From assembly GCF_003116035.1 (NCBI RefSeq), contig NZ_LGQW01000015.1:2445353-2509352 (forward strand): a stretch of 64,000 bases of DNA, read 5' to 3'. Origin of the DNA: Azospirillum sp. TSH64 (GTDB lineage: Bacteria; Pseudomonadota; Alphaproteobacteria; Azospirillales; Azospirillaceae). Under the pieces are notes generated by a model, which saw only the letters and a list, made by a program, of their open reading frames with translations, was not told where the DNA came from and did not search any database. A program made the translations under genes and the position numbers. This document shows positions 1-11,118 of this stretch, in pieces; the stretch's first letter is position 1, and each line of letters starts with the position of its first letter.

Positions 1-621
1 ATCGCCGTCGGCCTTGTTGACGACGACGAGGTCGGCCAACTCGACGATGCCCTTCTTGATGCCCTGCAGCTCGTCGCCGCCGGCCGGCAGCAGCAGCAGC
101 ATGAACAGGTCGACCATGTCGGCGACCGCGGTCTCCGACTGGCCGACGCCGACCGTCTCCACCACGATCACGTCGAAGCCGGCGGCTTCGCAGACCAGCA
201 TCGCCTCGCGCGTGCGGCGCGCCACGCCGCCCAGCGTCGCACCGGCGGGGGAGGGGCGGATGAAGGCGGCTGGATCGCGCGACAGGTCGACCATCCGGGT
301 CTTGTCGCCCAAAATCGAGCCGCCGGTGCGCTGCGACGACGGATCGACCGCCAGCACCGCGACCTTGTGCCCCAGCCCGATGACATGCAGCCCGAACGCC
401 TCGATGAAGGTCGACTTGCCGACCCCCGGCACGCCGGAGATGCCGAGTCGCACCGAGTTGCCGGTATGGGGCAGCAGCGCCTCCAGCAGCGCTTCGGCGG
501 TGGCGCGATGGTCGGCACGCGTCGATTCGATCAGCGTGATCGCCCGCGCCAGCGCGCGGCGGTCGCCAGAGCGGACAGCTTCGGCGAGGCGGGCGGCAGC
601 TTGCAGGGCGGTGTCGGTCAT
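1..621 (-). CDS. meaB: MeaB/ArgK-type G3E-family GTPase, 3' end outside window
   Basis: Read on the minus strand from an ATG at 621, this gives 207 residues and runs off the left edge, so the C-terminal part is missing. A Walker A loop GVPGVGKS lies at residues 63-70, followed by VDPSS, a [10 protein letters not shown] switch-like segment and an NKAD base-recognition motif near residue 201. These are the marks of MeaB/ArgK, the chaperone GTPase that protects and reloads adenosylcobalamin-dependent methylmalonyl-CoA mutase in propionate metabolism. It is cytosolic. The mutase gene is not in the window. The old name ArgK (arginine transport kinase) is a historical misassignment of the family. 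Confidence 0.93.
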   Translation of the reverse strand, partial: MTDTALQAAARLAEAVRSGDRRALARAITLIESTRADHRATAEALLEALLPHTGNSVRLGISGVPGVGKSTFIEAFGLHVIGLGHKVAVLAVDPSSQRTGGSILGDKTRMVDLSRDPAAFIRPSPAGATLGGVARRTREAMLVCEAAGFDVIVVETVGVGQSETAVADMVDLFMLLLLPAGGDELQGIKKGIVELADLVVVNKADGD

Positions 622-740
622 GGCGGCGGCGTCGGTCTGTGCGAAGGGAGCGGTACCCTACCCGAGGGAGCAGTCCGGGATAAAGCCCTTGGCGTGGTGG
701 CAGGTCGTCCCGGACGCTGTGGTTTCGGTGGGCGGGCCTT

Positions 741-876
741 CCACGGATTTCACGGATTTAGACACGGATTTCACGGATTTTTTTTGAACTTGGCGGCGCT
801 TCGGCCCTTCACGAAGGGGTGCGGCCTTGGGCCGCGACATCCGTGAAATCCGTGTCCCAATCCGTGAAATCCGTGG
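741..876. repeat. 38-bp inverted repeat of iterated CACGGATTT units
   Basis: The left arm at 741-778 and the right arm at 839-876 are reverse complements at 36 of 38 positions. Each arm holds two copies of the unit CCACGGATTTCACGGATT or a close variant. The 60-base spacer holds two small hairpins, CCCTTC-AC-GAAGGG (806-819) and GCGGCC-TTG-GGCCGC (821-835), and a run of T at 777-785. The element lies between yejF and meaB, both on the minus strand, and fills most of a 298-bp gap with no gene. It looks like a dispersed palindromic repeat rather than a terminator. Confidence 0.8.
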
Positions 877-919
877 AGATCTTGTCGACAACTCCCGCAC
901 CCTGGGGATCACGCCCGCC

Positions 920-2560
<1,641 letters not shown>

Positions 2561-2585
2561 GTCGGGCTCTTCACGGTCGTCATCG

Positions 2586-3671
2586 TCATTCCGCCGCTTC
2601 CTTGCGCGCCGCGGTGGCCGCGGCGGCCTCGCCGGGCAGCGCGGTGGACATCTGGGCGATGGTCTTGCGCGGGTCGAAGGCGTCGCGCACCGCCTCGCCG
2701 ATGAAGATCAGCAGGCTCAGCATGATCGCCAGCACGAAGAAGGCGGTCAGGCCGAGCCAGGGCGCCTGGAGATTGGCCTTGCCCTGGGCCAGCAGCTCGC
2801 CCAGCGACGGCGAGCCGGGCGGCAGGCCGAAACCGAGGAAATCCAGCGCGGTCAGGGTGGTGATGGAGCCATTGAGGATGAAGGGCATGAAGGTCAGCGT
2901 CGCCACCATGGCGTTGGGCAGCACATGGCGCACCATGATGGTGACGTCGCCGGCGCCCAGCGCCTTGGCAGCGCGCACATAGTCGAGGTTGCGCGCCCGC
3001 AGGAACTCCGCCCGCACCACATGGACCAGCGCCGTCCAGGAGAACAGCAGAAGCAGCCCCAGGAGCCACCAGAAGGTCGGCGTCACCACGCTGGCCAGGA
3101 TGATCAGCAGGAACAGGGTGGGAAGCCCCTGCCAGATCTCGATGAAGCGCTGGAACAACAGGTCGGTCAGCCCGCCGAAATAGCCCTGGACCGCGCCGGC
3201 CGCGACACCGATGACCGAGGAGAAGACGGTCAGCACCAGACCGAACAGCACCGAGATGCGGAAGCCGTAGATCAGCCGCGCCACCACGTCGCGCCCCTGG
3301 TCGTCGGTGCCGAGCCAGTTGTCGGCGGACGGCGGGGCGGGTGCGGGGACCGGCAGATTGTAGTTGATGGTGCGGTAGCTGTAGGGGATCGGCGGCCAGA
3401 CCATCCAGCCCTTGGCGGCGATCAGGTCGCGGACATAGGGATCGCGGTAGTCGGTTTCGGTCTCGAACTCGCCGCCGAAGGTGGTCTCCGGGTAGGTGTG
3501 GAAGACCGGCCAGTAATAATGGTTCTCGTATTCGATCAGCAGCGGCTTGTCGTTGGCGATGAACTCCGCCCCCAGCGAGACGATGAACAGCACCAGGAAG
3601 ATCCAGAAGGACCAGAAGCCGCGGCGGTTCGCCTTGAAATTGGCCAGCCGGCGCCGGGTCAGCGGAGTCAT
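2586..3671 (-). CDS. yejE: Peptide ABC importer permease YejE
   Basis: The 361-residue protein starts [20 protein letters not shown], with a single membrane anchor near residue 15-35. A large periplasmic segment follows (about residues 40-130, with the WLGTDDQGRDV motif of DppC/OppC permeases), then five further membrane segments. The coupling-helix EAA-like region reads ALGAGDVTIMVRHVLPN. The ATG at 3671 overlaps the TGA stop of yejB by one base, which fixes the start and indicates translational coupling. The open frame continues upstream inside yejB in the same phase, but that part is only a shadow. Confidence 0.93.
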   Translation of the reverse strand: MTPLTRRRLANFKANRRGFWSFWIFLVLFIVSLGAEFIANDKPLLIEYENHYYWPVFHTYPETTFGGEFETETDYRDPYVRDLIAAKGWMVWPPIPYSYRTINYNLPVPAPAPPSADNWLGTDDQGRDVVARLIYGFRISVLFGLVLTVFSSVIGVAAGAVQGYFGGLTDLLFQRFIEIWQGLPTLFLLIILASVVTPTFWWLLGLLLLFSWTALVHVVRAEFLRARNLDYVRAAKALGAGDVTIMVRHVLPNAMVATLTFMPFILNGSITTLTALDFLGFGLPPGSPSLGELLAQGKANLQAPWLGLTAFFVLAIMLSLLIFIGEAVRDAFDPRKTIAQMSTALPGEAAAATAARKEAAE

Positions 3672-4780
3672 CACACCCTCCGCGAGTCGAAGTCGATGCG
3701 GGGATCGACCATCACATAGGTGATGTCGCCGACCAGATTCATGATCAGCCCCAGCAGGGTGAAGAAATAGAGCGTCCCGAACATCACCGGATAGTCGCGG
3801 TTGATCGCCGCCTCGAATCCCAGCAGCCCCAGCCCGTCGAGCGAGAAGATCACCTCGATCAGCATGGCGCCGGTGAACAGGATGCCGATGAAGGCGCCGG
3901 GGAAGCCGGCGATGACGATCAGCATGGCGTTGCGGAAGACATGGCCGTACAGCACGCGGTTCTCGGTCAGGCCCTTGGCCCGCGCGGTGATCACATACTG
4001 CTTGCCGATCTCCTCCATGAAGGAGTTCTTGGTCAGCATGGTCAGGCCGGCGAAACCGCCGATCACCATGGAGAACACCGGCAGCGCCATGTGCCAGAAA
4101 TAGTCGAGCACTTGGCGGTACCAGGGCAGGCTGCCCCAATTGTCCGAGACCAGACCGCGCAAGGGAAACCAGTCGAGATAGCGCCCGCCGGCGAACACCA
4201 CGATCAGCAGCACCGCGAACAGGAAACTGGGGATGGCGTAGCCGACGATGACGACGCCGGACGTCCAGACGTCGAAGGGCTGGCCGTCGCGCACCGCCTT
4301 GGCGATGCCGAGCGGGATGGAGACCAGATAGACGATCAGCGTCGTCCAGATGCCGAGCGAGATCGACACCGGCATCTTTTCCAGCACCAGATCGACGACG
4401 CGGCGGTCGCGGAAGTAGCTGGTTCCGAAATCGAACACGATGTAGTTCGACATCATGTGGATGAAGCGTTCGTGCAGCGGCTTGTCGAAGCCGAACTCCT
4501 TCTCCAGCTGCTTGATGAAGGCGGGATCCAGCCCCTGGGCGCCACGGTACTTGCCGCCGCTGTCGCCGCCGGTCTGGTTCTGGCGCTGGGCGGCGTTGGC
4601 GTCGCCGCCGGCGCTGCCGCCGATGCGCGAGGTCGCCTCCACCGCGGTGCCCTGGACGCGGGCGATCATCTGCTCGATCGGGCCGCCGGGGGCGATCTGC
4701 ACGATCAGGAAATTGATCACCATGATCCCGAACAGGGTGGGGATGATCAGCAACAGGCGGCGGATGATGTAGGCCAGCAT
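3671..4780 (-). CDS. yejB: Peptide ABC importer permease YejB
   Basis: This 369-residue inner-membrane permease of the DppB/OppB family begins [20 protein letters not shown], the usual N-terminus of these proteins. A periplasmic insertion of roughly 80 residues rich in Gly, Gln and Asp follows the first membrane segment (including [16 protein letters not shown]). The EAA loop is [25 protein letters not shown] eight codons upstream is also in frame, but the ATG at 4780 matches the family start and lies downstream of a GGAGGG stretch. It is the third gene of the operon after the two solute-binding proteins. Confidence 0.92.
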   Translation of the reverse strand: MLAYIIRRLLLIIPTLFGIMVINFLIVQIAPGGPIEQMIARVQGTAVEATSRIGGSAGGDANAAQRQNQTGGDSGGKYRGAQGLDPAFIKQLEKEFGFDKPLHERFIHMMSNYIVFDFGTSYFRDRRVVDLVLEKMPVSISLGIWTTLIVYLVSIPLGIAKAVRDGQPFDVWTSGVVIVGYAIPSFLFAVLLIVVFAGGRYLDWFPLRGLVSDNWGSLPWYRQVLDYFWHMALPVFSMVIGGFAGLTMLTKNSFMEEIGKQYVITARAKGLTENRVLYGHVFRNAMLIVIAGFPGAFIGILFTGAMLIEVIFSLDGLGLLGFEAAINRDYPVMFGTLYFFTLLGLIMNLVGDITYVMVDPRIDFDSRRV

Positions 4781-4840
4781 CGCGGGTGTCCCGACCCTCC
4801 CCAATCCTCAAGGAAACGACAGCTTAGACCAGAGCGTGGT

Positions 4841-6709
4841 TCACGGTCCCGTGCGGCGTGCGCTGTTGGCGAGCTTCGCGTTCTTGTCCGCGTCGATCCA
4901 CCAGCTGTCCGGGAAGCCCAGGCCGTACTTTGGGGCAACCGTGGGATGGGAGAAACGGTTCCAATAGGCCACGCGGTACACCGTGTCGTGCCAATGCGGG
5001 ATGACGTACCAGTTCCACAGCAGCACACGGTCGAGCGCCCGGGTGGCGGCGATCAGCGACGGGCGGTCGGGGGCGGCGATCAGCGTCTCCACCAGCTTGT
5101 CGATGGCCGGGTTCTTGATGCCGATCGAGTTGCGGCTGCCGGGCTGGTCGGCACGCGAGGATTCCCAGTAGTCGCGCTGTTCGTTGCCGGGCGACAACGA
5201 CTGCGGGAAGCGCTCGATGATCATATCGTAATCGAAATTATCGGTGCGGTTCTGGTACTGCGCGCTGTCGACCACGCGGATCTGCGCCTCGATGCCGGCG
5301 CGCTCCAGATTGCGGACGAAGGGCTGGACGATGCGTTCCATGTCGGCCTGGACCAGCAGGAACTCGAAGCGGAAGGGCTGGCCCTGCGCATTCACCAGCT
5401 TGCCGTTCTTCAACTCCCAGCCGGCGTCCTTCAGCAGGCCCAGCGCGGTGCGCAGGTTGCCGCGGATGTTGCCGCTGGCGTCGGTCTTCGGCGGCTCGTA
5501 GGGCTTGGTGAACACCTCGTCCGGGATCTGGCCGCGGAACGGCTCCAGCAGCTTCAGCTCCTCGGGCGAGGGCAGGCCGGTGGAGGCCAGTTCGGTGTTG
5601 GCGAAATAGCTCTTGGTGCGCTGGTACAGGCCGTAGGACAGGTTGGCCCGCGTCCATTCATAGTCGAACAGGTAATTCAGCGCCTCGCGCACGCGGCGGT
5701 CCTGGAAGACCGGGCGGCGGATGTTGAAGACGAAGGCCTGCATGCCCTGCGGGTCCTCGTGCTTGATCTCCTCCTTGATGATCTGGCCGTTCTGCACCGC
5801 CGGGACGTTGTAGCCGGTGGTCCAGTTCTTCGACGAGTTCTCCAGCCGGAAATCGAAGGCGCCGGCCTTGAACGCCTCGAAGGCGACGTCGAGGTCGCGG
5901 TAATAGTCGTAGCGGATGCGGTCGAAATTGTAGCGGCCGCGGTTGATCGGCAGATCTTTCGCCCACCAGTCCTTGACCCGCTCATAGGTGATGGCGCGGC
6001 CGGGCTGCACGTCCACCGCCTTGTAGGGGCCGCTGCCGATCAGCGGCTCCAGCGTCGTGGTGGCGAAATCGCGGTTGGCGAAGGCGTGCTTGGGCAGCAC
6101 CGGCAACTGGCCCATGATGACTGGAAGTTCGGGATTGTTGCCATCCCGGAACGAGAATTTGACCGTGCGCTCGCCGGTCTTTTCCGCCTTCGTTACGTCA
6201 GCGTAATAGGTGCGGTAGAGCGGGTGGCCCTTTTCCTTGAGCGTGTCGAAGCTCCAGATCACGTCGTCCGCCGTGACCGGCTGGCCGTCGTGGAAGCGGG
6301 CCTCCGGCCGCAGGGTGAAGGCGACCCAGGTGCGGTCGGGCGCGACCTCGATGCTTTCGGCCAGCAGGCCGTATTCGGTGATCGCCTCGTCGCCGTTGCT
6401 GGTGGTCAGGGTCTGGAACACCAGCCCGGCCCCGGCGGCGGCCTGTCCGCGCAGGATGAAGGGGTTCAGATTGTCGAAGCCGCCGAAGGCCATCAGCTTG
6501 ACCTCGCCGCCCTTCGGGGCGTCGGGATTGGCATAGTCGAGATGCTGGAAGTCCGGCCCGTATTTCGGCGTGCCGTGCAGGGCCAGGGCGTGGCTGCCCC
6601 CGGTCTTGCCCTGGTCCTGAGCCGCGGCCGGGGATGCCGGCAGAAGCGCCGCCGCCATCATCACCGCCGCCGCCATACCGGTGCCCAGACACCGCATCCG
6701 ACCCGTCAT
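4841..6709 (-). CDS. yejA: YejA-like extracellular solute-binding protein (second copy)
   Basis: This is a 622-residue family 5 (SBP_bac_5) binding protein. It has a Sec signal peptide: basic MTGRMR, a hydrophobic stretch around residues 10-27 and cleavage after AAA-Q. Typical segments include LDYANPDAPKGGEVKLMAFG near the mature N-terminus and W(V/A)FTLRPEARFHDGQPVTADD. The start at 6709 has a GGAGGGGATC ribosome-binding site. An open frame runs further upstream, but it lacks a signal peptide there. The protein is clearly paralogous to the adjacent 6784-8634 protein, with shared blocks such as TLEPLIGSGPYK and ALDRVLLWNWY. It delivers peptides to YejB/YejE in the periplasm. Confidence 0.92.
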   Translation of the reverse strand: MTGRMRCLGTGMAAAVMMAAALLPASPAAAQDQGKTGGSHALALHGTPKYGPDFQHLDYANPDAPKGGEVKLMAFGGFDNLNPFILRGQAAAGAGLVFQTLTTSNGDEAITEYGLLAESIEVAPDRTWVAFTLRPEARFHDGQPVTADDVIWSFDTLKEKGHPLYRTYYADVTKAEKTGERTVKFSFRDGNNPELPVIMGQLPVLPKHAFANRDFATTTLEPLIGSGPYKAVDVQPGRAITYERVKDWWAKDLPINRGRYNFDRIRYDYYRDLDVAFEAFKAGAFDFRLENSSKNWTTGYNVPAVQNGQIIKEEIKHEDPQGMQAFVFNIRRPVFQDRRVREALNYLFDYEWTRANLSYGLYQRTKSYFANTELASTGLPSPEELKLLEPFRGQIPDEVFTKPYEPPKTDASGNIRGNLRTALGLLKDAGWELKNGKLVNAQGQPFRFEFLLVQADMERIVQPFVRNLERAGIEAQIRVVDSAQYQNRTDNFDYDMIIERFPQSLSPGNEQRDYWESSRADQPGSRNSIGIKNPAIDKLVETLIAAPDRPSLIAATRALDRVLLWNWYVIPHWHDTVYRVAYWNRFSHPTVAPKYGLGFPDSWWIDADKNAKLANSARRTGP

Positions 6710-6783
6710 GCCCGATCCCCTCCCTCGCTCATTTTCTCGAAAAGCGTTCAGCTTGATGGAGTTAGCGCCGCAATGGGGCGTCA

Positions 6784-8634
6784 TCAAGGCTGCGCCGCCT
6801 TGACAGCCGGATCGACCCACCAGGTCGCCGGAAAATTGGTGCTGCGATAGTCCTGATCGTATTTCGGCCAGACCGCGGGATGGGCCAGCCACGCCTTGTG
6901 GGCGATCCAGCTTTCCGGGTTGTGCCATTGCGGCACCATGTAGAACCCCCACAGCAACACGCGGTCGAGCGCGCGGGTGGCGGCCTGCACCGAGTCGAGA
7001 TCCTTGGCCCCCAGCGCCTTTTCGATCAGCGCGTCGGCCACCGGGTCATGGATGCCGGAATAGTTGGCCGATCCCTTGAGACCGGCGGCGGCCGAGCCGA
7101 AATAGCCGCGCAGCTCGGTGCCCGGCGGGGTGAAGAAGGCGAGGTTGACGATGATCGAGTCGAAATCGAACTCGTCCAGCCGTGCCTGATACTGCGCGGT
7201 ATCGACCAGACGCAGGGAGGCGTCGATGCCGACGCGGCGCAGGCTCTCGACATAGGGCTGGATGACGCGGGTCAGCGCGCCGGTGCCGTCGAGGAACTCG
7301 ATCGCCATCACCTCGCCGGTCTTGCCGTTGGTCAGCTTGCCGTTGCGGACCTCCCAGCCGGCCTCCTTGAACAGGCGGGTCGCCTCGCGCACCTGGGCGC
7401 GGTTGTTGCCGCTGCCGTCGGTGGTCGGCAGGGTGAAGGGCTGGGTCAGCAGCCGCTCGGACAGCTGCGCCTTGAAGGGTTCCAGCAGCGCCAGCTCCGC
7501 CGGGCCGGGCGGTCCCTTGGCGCCGAAGTCGGAGTTGGGGAAGTTGCTGAGCGTCCGCTTGTACTGGCCGTACAGGATGTTCTTCTGGATCCAGTCGAAA
7601 TCGAACAGCAGGGCCAGCGCCTCTCGCACGCGCGGGTCGGCGAACTTGTCGCGGCGGGTGTTCAGGCGGAAGCCCTGGGCGCCCAGCGGCAACTCGCTCG
7701 GCACCTCCAGCTTCCGGATCCGGCCGTCCTTAATGGCGGGGAAGTCGTAGCCGGTGGTCCAGCGCTGCGCCCGGTATTCGCCGCGGAAATCATAGGCGCC
7801 GGCCTTGAACGCCTCGAACATCACGTCGTCGTCGCGGTAGAAGTCGTCCTTCACGGTGTCGAAATTGTAGAAGCCGCGGGCGGTCGGCAGATCCTTCGCC
7901 CACCAGTCGGCGACCCGCTCGTAGGTGATGGAGCGGCCGGCATCGACCGTCTTGATCCGGTAGGGACCGCTGCCCAGCACCGGCTCCAGCGTCGTCTTGG
8001 AGATGTCGCGCCCCTGCGCCGTCCACCAATGCTTTGGCTGCGGCGAGAAGGTGGTGGCGAAGTCGATGATCGGCTTGATCTCCCCCGTGCCGGTCAGGGT
8101 GATCTTGAAGCGGCGGTCGTCCAGCGCCTCCACCTTGGCGGTGCGGTCGAGGAAGGACTTGATGAAGGGCGCGCCATGGGCCTGGATCGCATCCCAGGTG
8201 AAGACCACGTCGGCGCTGGTGATCGGCGTGCCGTCATGCCACTGGGCGCCCTGGCGCAGCGTGAAGATCGCCCAGCCGAAATCGTCCGGCACCTCGACGC
8301 TTTCCGCCATGTGGGCGTAGGCGGCGTCCAGCTCCCAGCCGGACCCGACCATCAGCGTGTCGGAGATCAGCCCCAGCGTGCGCGGACGCACCCCGCGCAG
8401 GATCAGCGTGTTCAGGCTGTCGTAGGTGCCCGGCTGCGATTCGGCCAGCCCGACCGACCCGCCCTTGGGCGCGTCGGGATTGACGTGGGGGAAATGGGTG
8501 AAGCCGGGCTGGAACTGCGGCTCGCCGAACTGCTTCAGCGCGGTGACGGTCCGGGTGGCGGCCTGCGCTGGCGCCAGGATCGCCGATGTCGACAGCGTCA
8601 GGATCGTGGCGGCAAGGACGAGAAGGCGGCGCAT
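6784..8634 (-). CDS. yejA: YejA-like extracellular solute-binding protein (first copy)
   Basis: This 616-residue family 5 binding protein is the first gene of the operon. The signal peptide is MRRLLVLAATILTLSTSAIL followed by APAQA and cleavage before ATRT. Shared blocks with its neighbour include HFPHVNPDAPKGGSV, TLEPVLGSGPYRI, YNFDTVKDDFYRDDDVMFEAFKAGAYDFR and ALDRVLLWGFYMVPQWHN, which show tandem duplication of an ancestral yejA. Seventy-four bases separate it from the second copy. Two binding proteins feeding one permease pair could widen the range of peptides taken up; that is an inference. No regulator gene is adjacent. Confidence 0.92.
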   Translation of the reverse strand: MRRLLVLAATILTLSTSAILAPAQAATRTVTALKQFGEPQFQPGFTHFPHVNPDAPKGGSVGLAESQPGTYDSLNTLILRGVRPRTLGLISDTLMVGSGWELDAAYAHMAESVEVPDDFGWAIFTLRQGAQWHDGTPITSADVVFTWDAIQAHGAPFIKSFLDRTAKVEALDDRRFKITLTGTGEIKPIIDFATTFSPQPKHWWTAQGRDISKTTLEPVLGSGPYRIKTVDAGRSITYERVADWWAKDLPTARGFYNFDTVKDDFYRDDDVMFEAFKAGAYDFRGEYRAQRWTTGYDFPAIKDGRIRKLEVPSELPLGAQGFRLNTRRDKFADPRVREALALLFDFDWIQKNILYGQYKRTLSNFPNSDFGAKGPPGPAELALLEPFKAQLSERLLTQPFTLPTTDGSGNNRAQVREATRLFKEAGWEVRNGKLTNGKTGEVMAIEFLDGTGALTRVIQPYVESLRRVGIDASLRLVDTAQYQARLDEFDFDSIIVNLAFFTPPGTELRGYFGSAAAGLKGSANYSGIHDPVADALIEKALGAKDLDSVQAATRALDRVLLWGFYMVPQWHNPESWIAHKAWLAHPAVWPKYDQDYRSTNFPATWWVDPAVKAAQP

Positions 8635-8727
8635 CGGCGGTCCTGTGTGGGGTGCGGACGTTCTGGTTAGATTGCCACGCCCGCTCTCCGGTCAAGCGCA
8701 ATTCCGGGCGCAATTCCGGTTCTCAGG

Positions 8728-9240
8728 TCAGTTGCTTCGCGCCGCGCGCCAATGGTCGGCCATGCGGTCCATCAACTGGCGATAGCGGCGGTCGGTCCGC
8801 ATCAGCTTGCGCACCGACTTTCCGTTGCGCGGGTCAGCCAGCATCCAGGCCTCCGCCGCCGCCTGATGTTCCGGATGGATCGACAGCAGATAGATCGCCG
8901 CCTGTTCCGGGGACGCAATGACCGTCTCCTGCATCCCTTCCAGGATGGCGCCGACATAGAGCGGCAGGACCTTGCGGAAATCCTCCGGCCCGCCGTCGGT
9001 CTTGCCCTCGGCCTCGGCGAGGTCGGGGGAGGCGCCGCCGTCGGCCATCAGGGCGCTGCGTTCGGCCGCCGGCAGGGCGAAGAAGGCGTCGAGCCCCAGC
9101 AGCAGGTCGCAGACGGTCTTTTTGCGCACCATCCAGTTCGACCCGCCCGACACCCGCGCCGCCAGCCCTTCCAGGAAGGGCCGCAGCTTTTCAGGGGACG
9201 TTTCAAAAACGGAACGGGCGGGAGGGGAGATGGCGGTCAT
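8728..9240 (-). CDS. Conserved hypothetical protein of 170 residues
   Basis: I do not recognise this family. From the ATG at 9240 the product is 170 residues, acidic in the middle and basic at the C-terminus (KSVRKLMRTDRRYRQLMDRM). It has no signal peptide or membrane segment and looks alpha-helical. It starts 10 bp after the stop of hisN on the same strand, so the two are probably cotranscribed. An upstream in-frame ATG at 9279 would put the start inside hisN and is less likely. Codon use looks like that of the neighbours, so it is probably a native gene. Confidence 0.75.
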   Translation of the reverse strand: MTAISPPARSVFETSPEKLRPFLEGLAARVSGGSNWMVRKKTVCDLLLGLDAFFALPAAERSALMADGGASPDLAEAEGKTDGGPEDFRKVLPLYVGAILEGMQETVIASPEQAAIYLLSIHPEHQAAAEAWMLADPRNGKSVRKLMRTDRRYRQLMDRMADHWRAARSN

Positions 9241-9250
9241 GGCGCTTCCC

Positions 9251-10033
9251 TCAACCGGCCAGCGTCGCCATGGCGTCACGGTGGGTCTGCGGATCGCCGG
9301 CGGCGATCACCCGGCCGGTGGAGTTGGCGTCGAGCGGCTTGCCCTCCCAATCCGTCATCAGCCCGCCGGCCCCGGTCACCACCGGCACCAAGGCCGCGAA
9401 ATCGTACAGCTTCAGCCCCGACTCGACGACGAGGTCGTAATAGCCCGACGCCAGCAGGCCGTAGCTGTAGCAGTCGCCGCCGTAGGACGCCGTCTTCACC
9501 TTGGCGGCGACGCGGCGGTAGGCCTCGTAATCGCTGCCGGGGAACAGGTCGGGCGAGGTGGTGCCGAACATGGCGGCAGGCAGCCCGCCGGGGCAGGGGC
9601 GCACGCGCACCGTCTGGCCGTTGTGGGTGGTCGGGCGGCCTTCGACGCCGATCCAGCGGTCGCCGACGATGGGCTGGTCGATGATGCCCAGCACCGGGCG
9701 GCCATGGTGCAGCAGGGCGATCAGCGTGCCGAAGATCGGCCGGCCGGTGATGAAGGACTTGGTGCCGTCGATGGGGTCGATCACCCACACCCATTCGGCG
9801 TCCAGGTTCTTGGTGCCGTGCTCCTCGCCATAGATGCCGTCGTCGGGGCGCTGGCTTTCGATGATGGTGCGGATGACGTGCTCCGCCTCGCGGTCGGCGA
9901 TGGTGACCGGCGAGGCGTCGGCCTTGTCGTCGATGGCGACCGGAGTGCGGAAATAGCGGCGGACCACGCTGCCGCTGGAGTCGGCCAACCGCTGGGCGAG
10001 CGCCACCATCGGGGCGGGGCAGGGTTCGGTCAT
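9251..10033 (-). CDS. hisN: Histidinol-phosphatase, inositol-monophosphatase family
   Basis: This 260-residue protein belongs to the Mg-dependent IMPase fold. The metal-binding motifs are GEEHG at 69-73 and WVIDPIDGTKSF at about 83-94, with LYDFAAL near 210 in place of the more common WDxAA. Overall similarity is to the HisN class that dephosphorylates L-histidinol phosphate, the penultimate histidine step in many actinobacteria and alphaproteobacteria. Separation from other IMPases (inositol or CysQ-like) by sequence alone is not absolute. The ATG at 10033 has an AGGAG site seven bases upstream. It is divergent from nudC. Confidence 0.85.
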   Translation of the reverse strand: MTEPCPAPMVALAQRLADSSGSVVRRYFRTPVAIDDKADASPVTIADREAEHVIRTIIESQRPDDGIYGEEHGTKNLDAEWVWVIDPIDGTKSFITGRPIFGTLIALLHHGRPVLGIIDQPIVGDRWIGVEGRPTTHNGQTVRVRPCPGGLPAAMFGTTSPDLFPGSDYEAYRRVAAKVKTASYGGDCYSYGLLASGYYDLVVESGLKLYDFAALVPVVTGAGGLMTDWEGKPLDANSTGRVIAAGDPQTHRDAMATLAG

Positions 10034-10208
10034 GGTCGCTCCTTGAGACTTCTGTCGATAGGGTTGCCGCATCCTAACGGCGTGTGCCCGCCCCGGAAAC
10101 CCGAAAGCGCCCCGGCTCTGCTTGAGGAGAGGCCGCGGTTTCCGCCGGGCAGCTCCTCCGCCGGCAGGGCTTTGCGCCCGGCCCGGCTTGTGGCAGCCTC
10201 GACGGGCC

Positions 10209-11114
10209 ATGACGAACCGACCCAACATCTACGCCGCCGCGCCCATCGACCGCGCCTCCCTCCGCCGCAAGGACGAGGATTGGCTGACGGAGGCCTGGCT
10301 CGCCCCCGCGTCCCGCGTCCTGCCGATCTGGCAGACCAAGAGCTTCGTCGCCGGTCCGGAGGATGCGCCCCGCGCCGTCCTGCTGCCGGCGGAGGGGCTG
10401 GACGCGGTGCCGATCTTTCTCGGCCTGATGGACGGCACGCCGGTGTTCACCGTCGACCTGTCGATGGTCGAGGACCCGGACGCGCTGCCGGCCCTGCGCG
10501 GCCATGGCCGGTTCGAGGATCTGCGCGTCACCGGCCCGCTGATGCCGGAAGGCGAGGCGGCGCTGTGCGCCTATGCCCGCGGCATGGTGTGGTGGAATGC
10601 CCGCCACCGCTTCTGCGGCGTCTGCGGCTCCCCGGCGGCGACGGCGGAGGGCGGGCATGTCCGGCTCTGCACCAACCCCGGCTGCGCCACCCACCATTTC
10701 CCGCGCACCGACCCGGCGGTGATCATGCTGGTCCATGACGGCGGCGACCGGGCGGTCCTGGGCCGGCAGAGCCGGTTCCCGCCCGGCATGCATTCGGTGC
10801 TGGCCGGCTTCCTTGAGCCGGGCGAAAGCCTGGAGGACACCGTCGCCCGCGAGGTGTTCGAGGAGGTCGGGCTGACGGTGACGGACATCCGGTACCGCTC
10901 GTCGCAGCCCTGGCCCTTCCCATCCTCGCTGATGCTGGGCTTCACCGCGCGGGCCACCAGCTTCGACATCGACACCGGCAACGACGAGCTGGAAAGCGCC
11001 CGCTGGTTCGACCGCGACTTCCTGCGCAGCCACACCCCGGACGAGACTTTCCGCCTCGCCCGGCCCGACTCGATCGCCCACCGCCTGATCCGGGAATGGA
11101 TGGCGGAGGGGTGA
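10209..11114 (+). CDS. nudC: NAD(+)/NADH pyrophosphatase NudC
   Basis: The protein is 301 residues long. A four-Cys zinc ribbon is present (C136, C139, C154, C159), then the Nudix box GX5EX7REUXEEXGU at about 200-222, read as GFLEPGESLEDTVAREVFEE. The NudC-specific SQPWPFPxS motif follows at 233-241. The enzyme hydrolyses NADH/NAD to NMN(H) and AMP and can remove NAD caps from RNA. The ATG at 10209 was chosen because the open frame upstream is low-complexity shadow. It converges on the small gene at 11119, with only four bases between the stops. Confidence 0.95.
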   Translation: MTNRPNIYAAAPIDRASLRRKDEDWLTEAWLAPASRVLPIWQTKSFVAGPEDAPRAVLLPAEGLDAVPIFLGLMDGTPVFTVDLSMVEDPDALPALRGHGRFEDLRVTGPLMPEGEAALCAYARGMVWWNARHRFCGVCGSPAATAEGGHVRLCTNPGCATHHFPRTDPAVIMLVHDGGDRAVLGRQSRFPPGMHSVLAGFLEPGESLEDTVAREVFEEVGLTVTDIRYRSSQPWPFPSSLMLGFTARATSFDIDTGNDELESARWFDRDFLRSHTPDETFRLARPDSIAHRLIREWMAEG

Positions 11115-11118
11115 GGGA

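Noticed and set aside
3941-8670. Two very long plus-strand open frames opposite the yej operon
   Set aside because: They are Ala/Asp/Gln/His-rich shadows of the binding-protein and permease genes and show no domain features.
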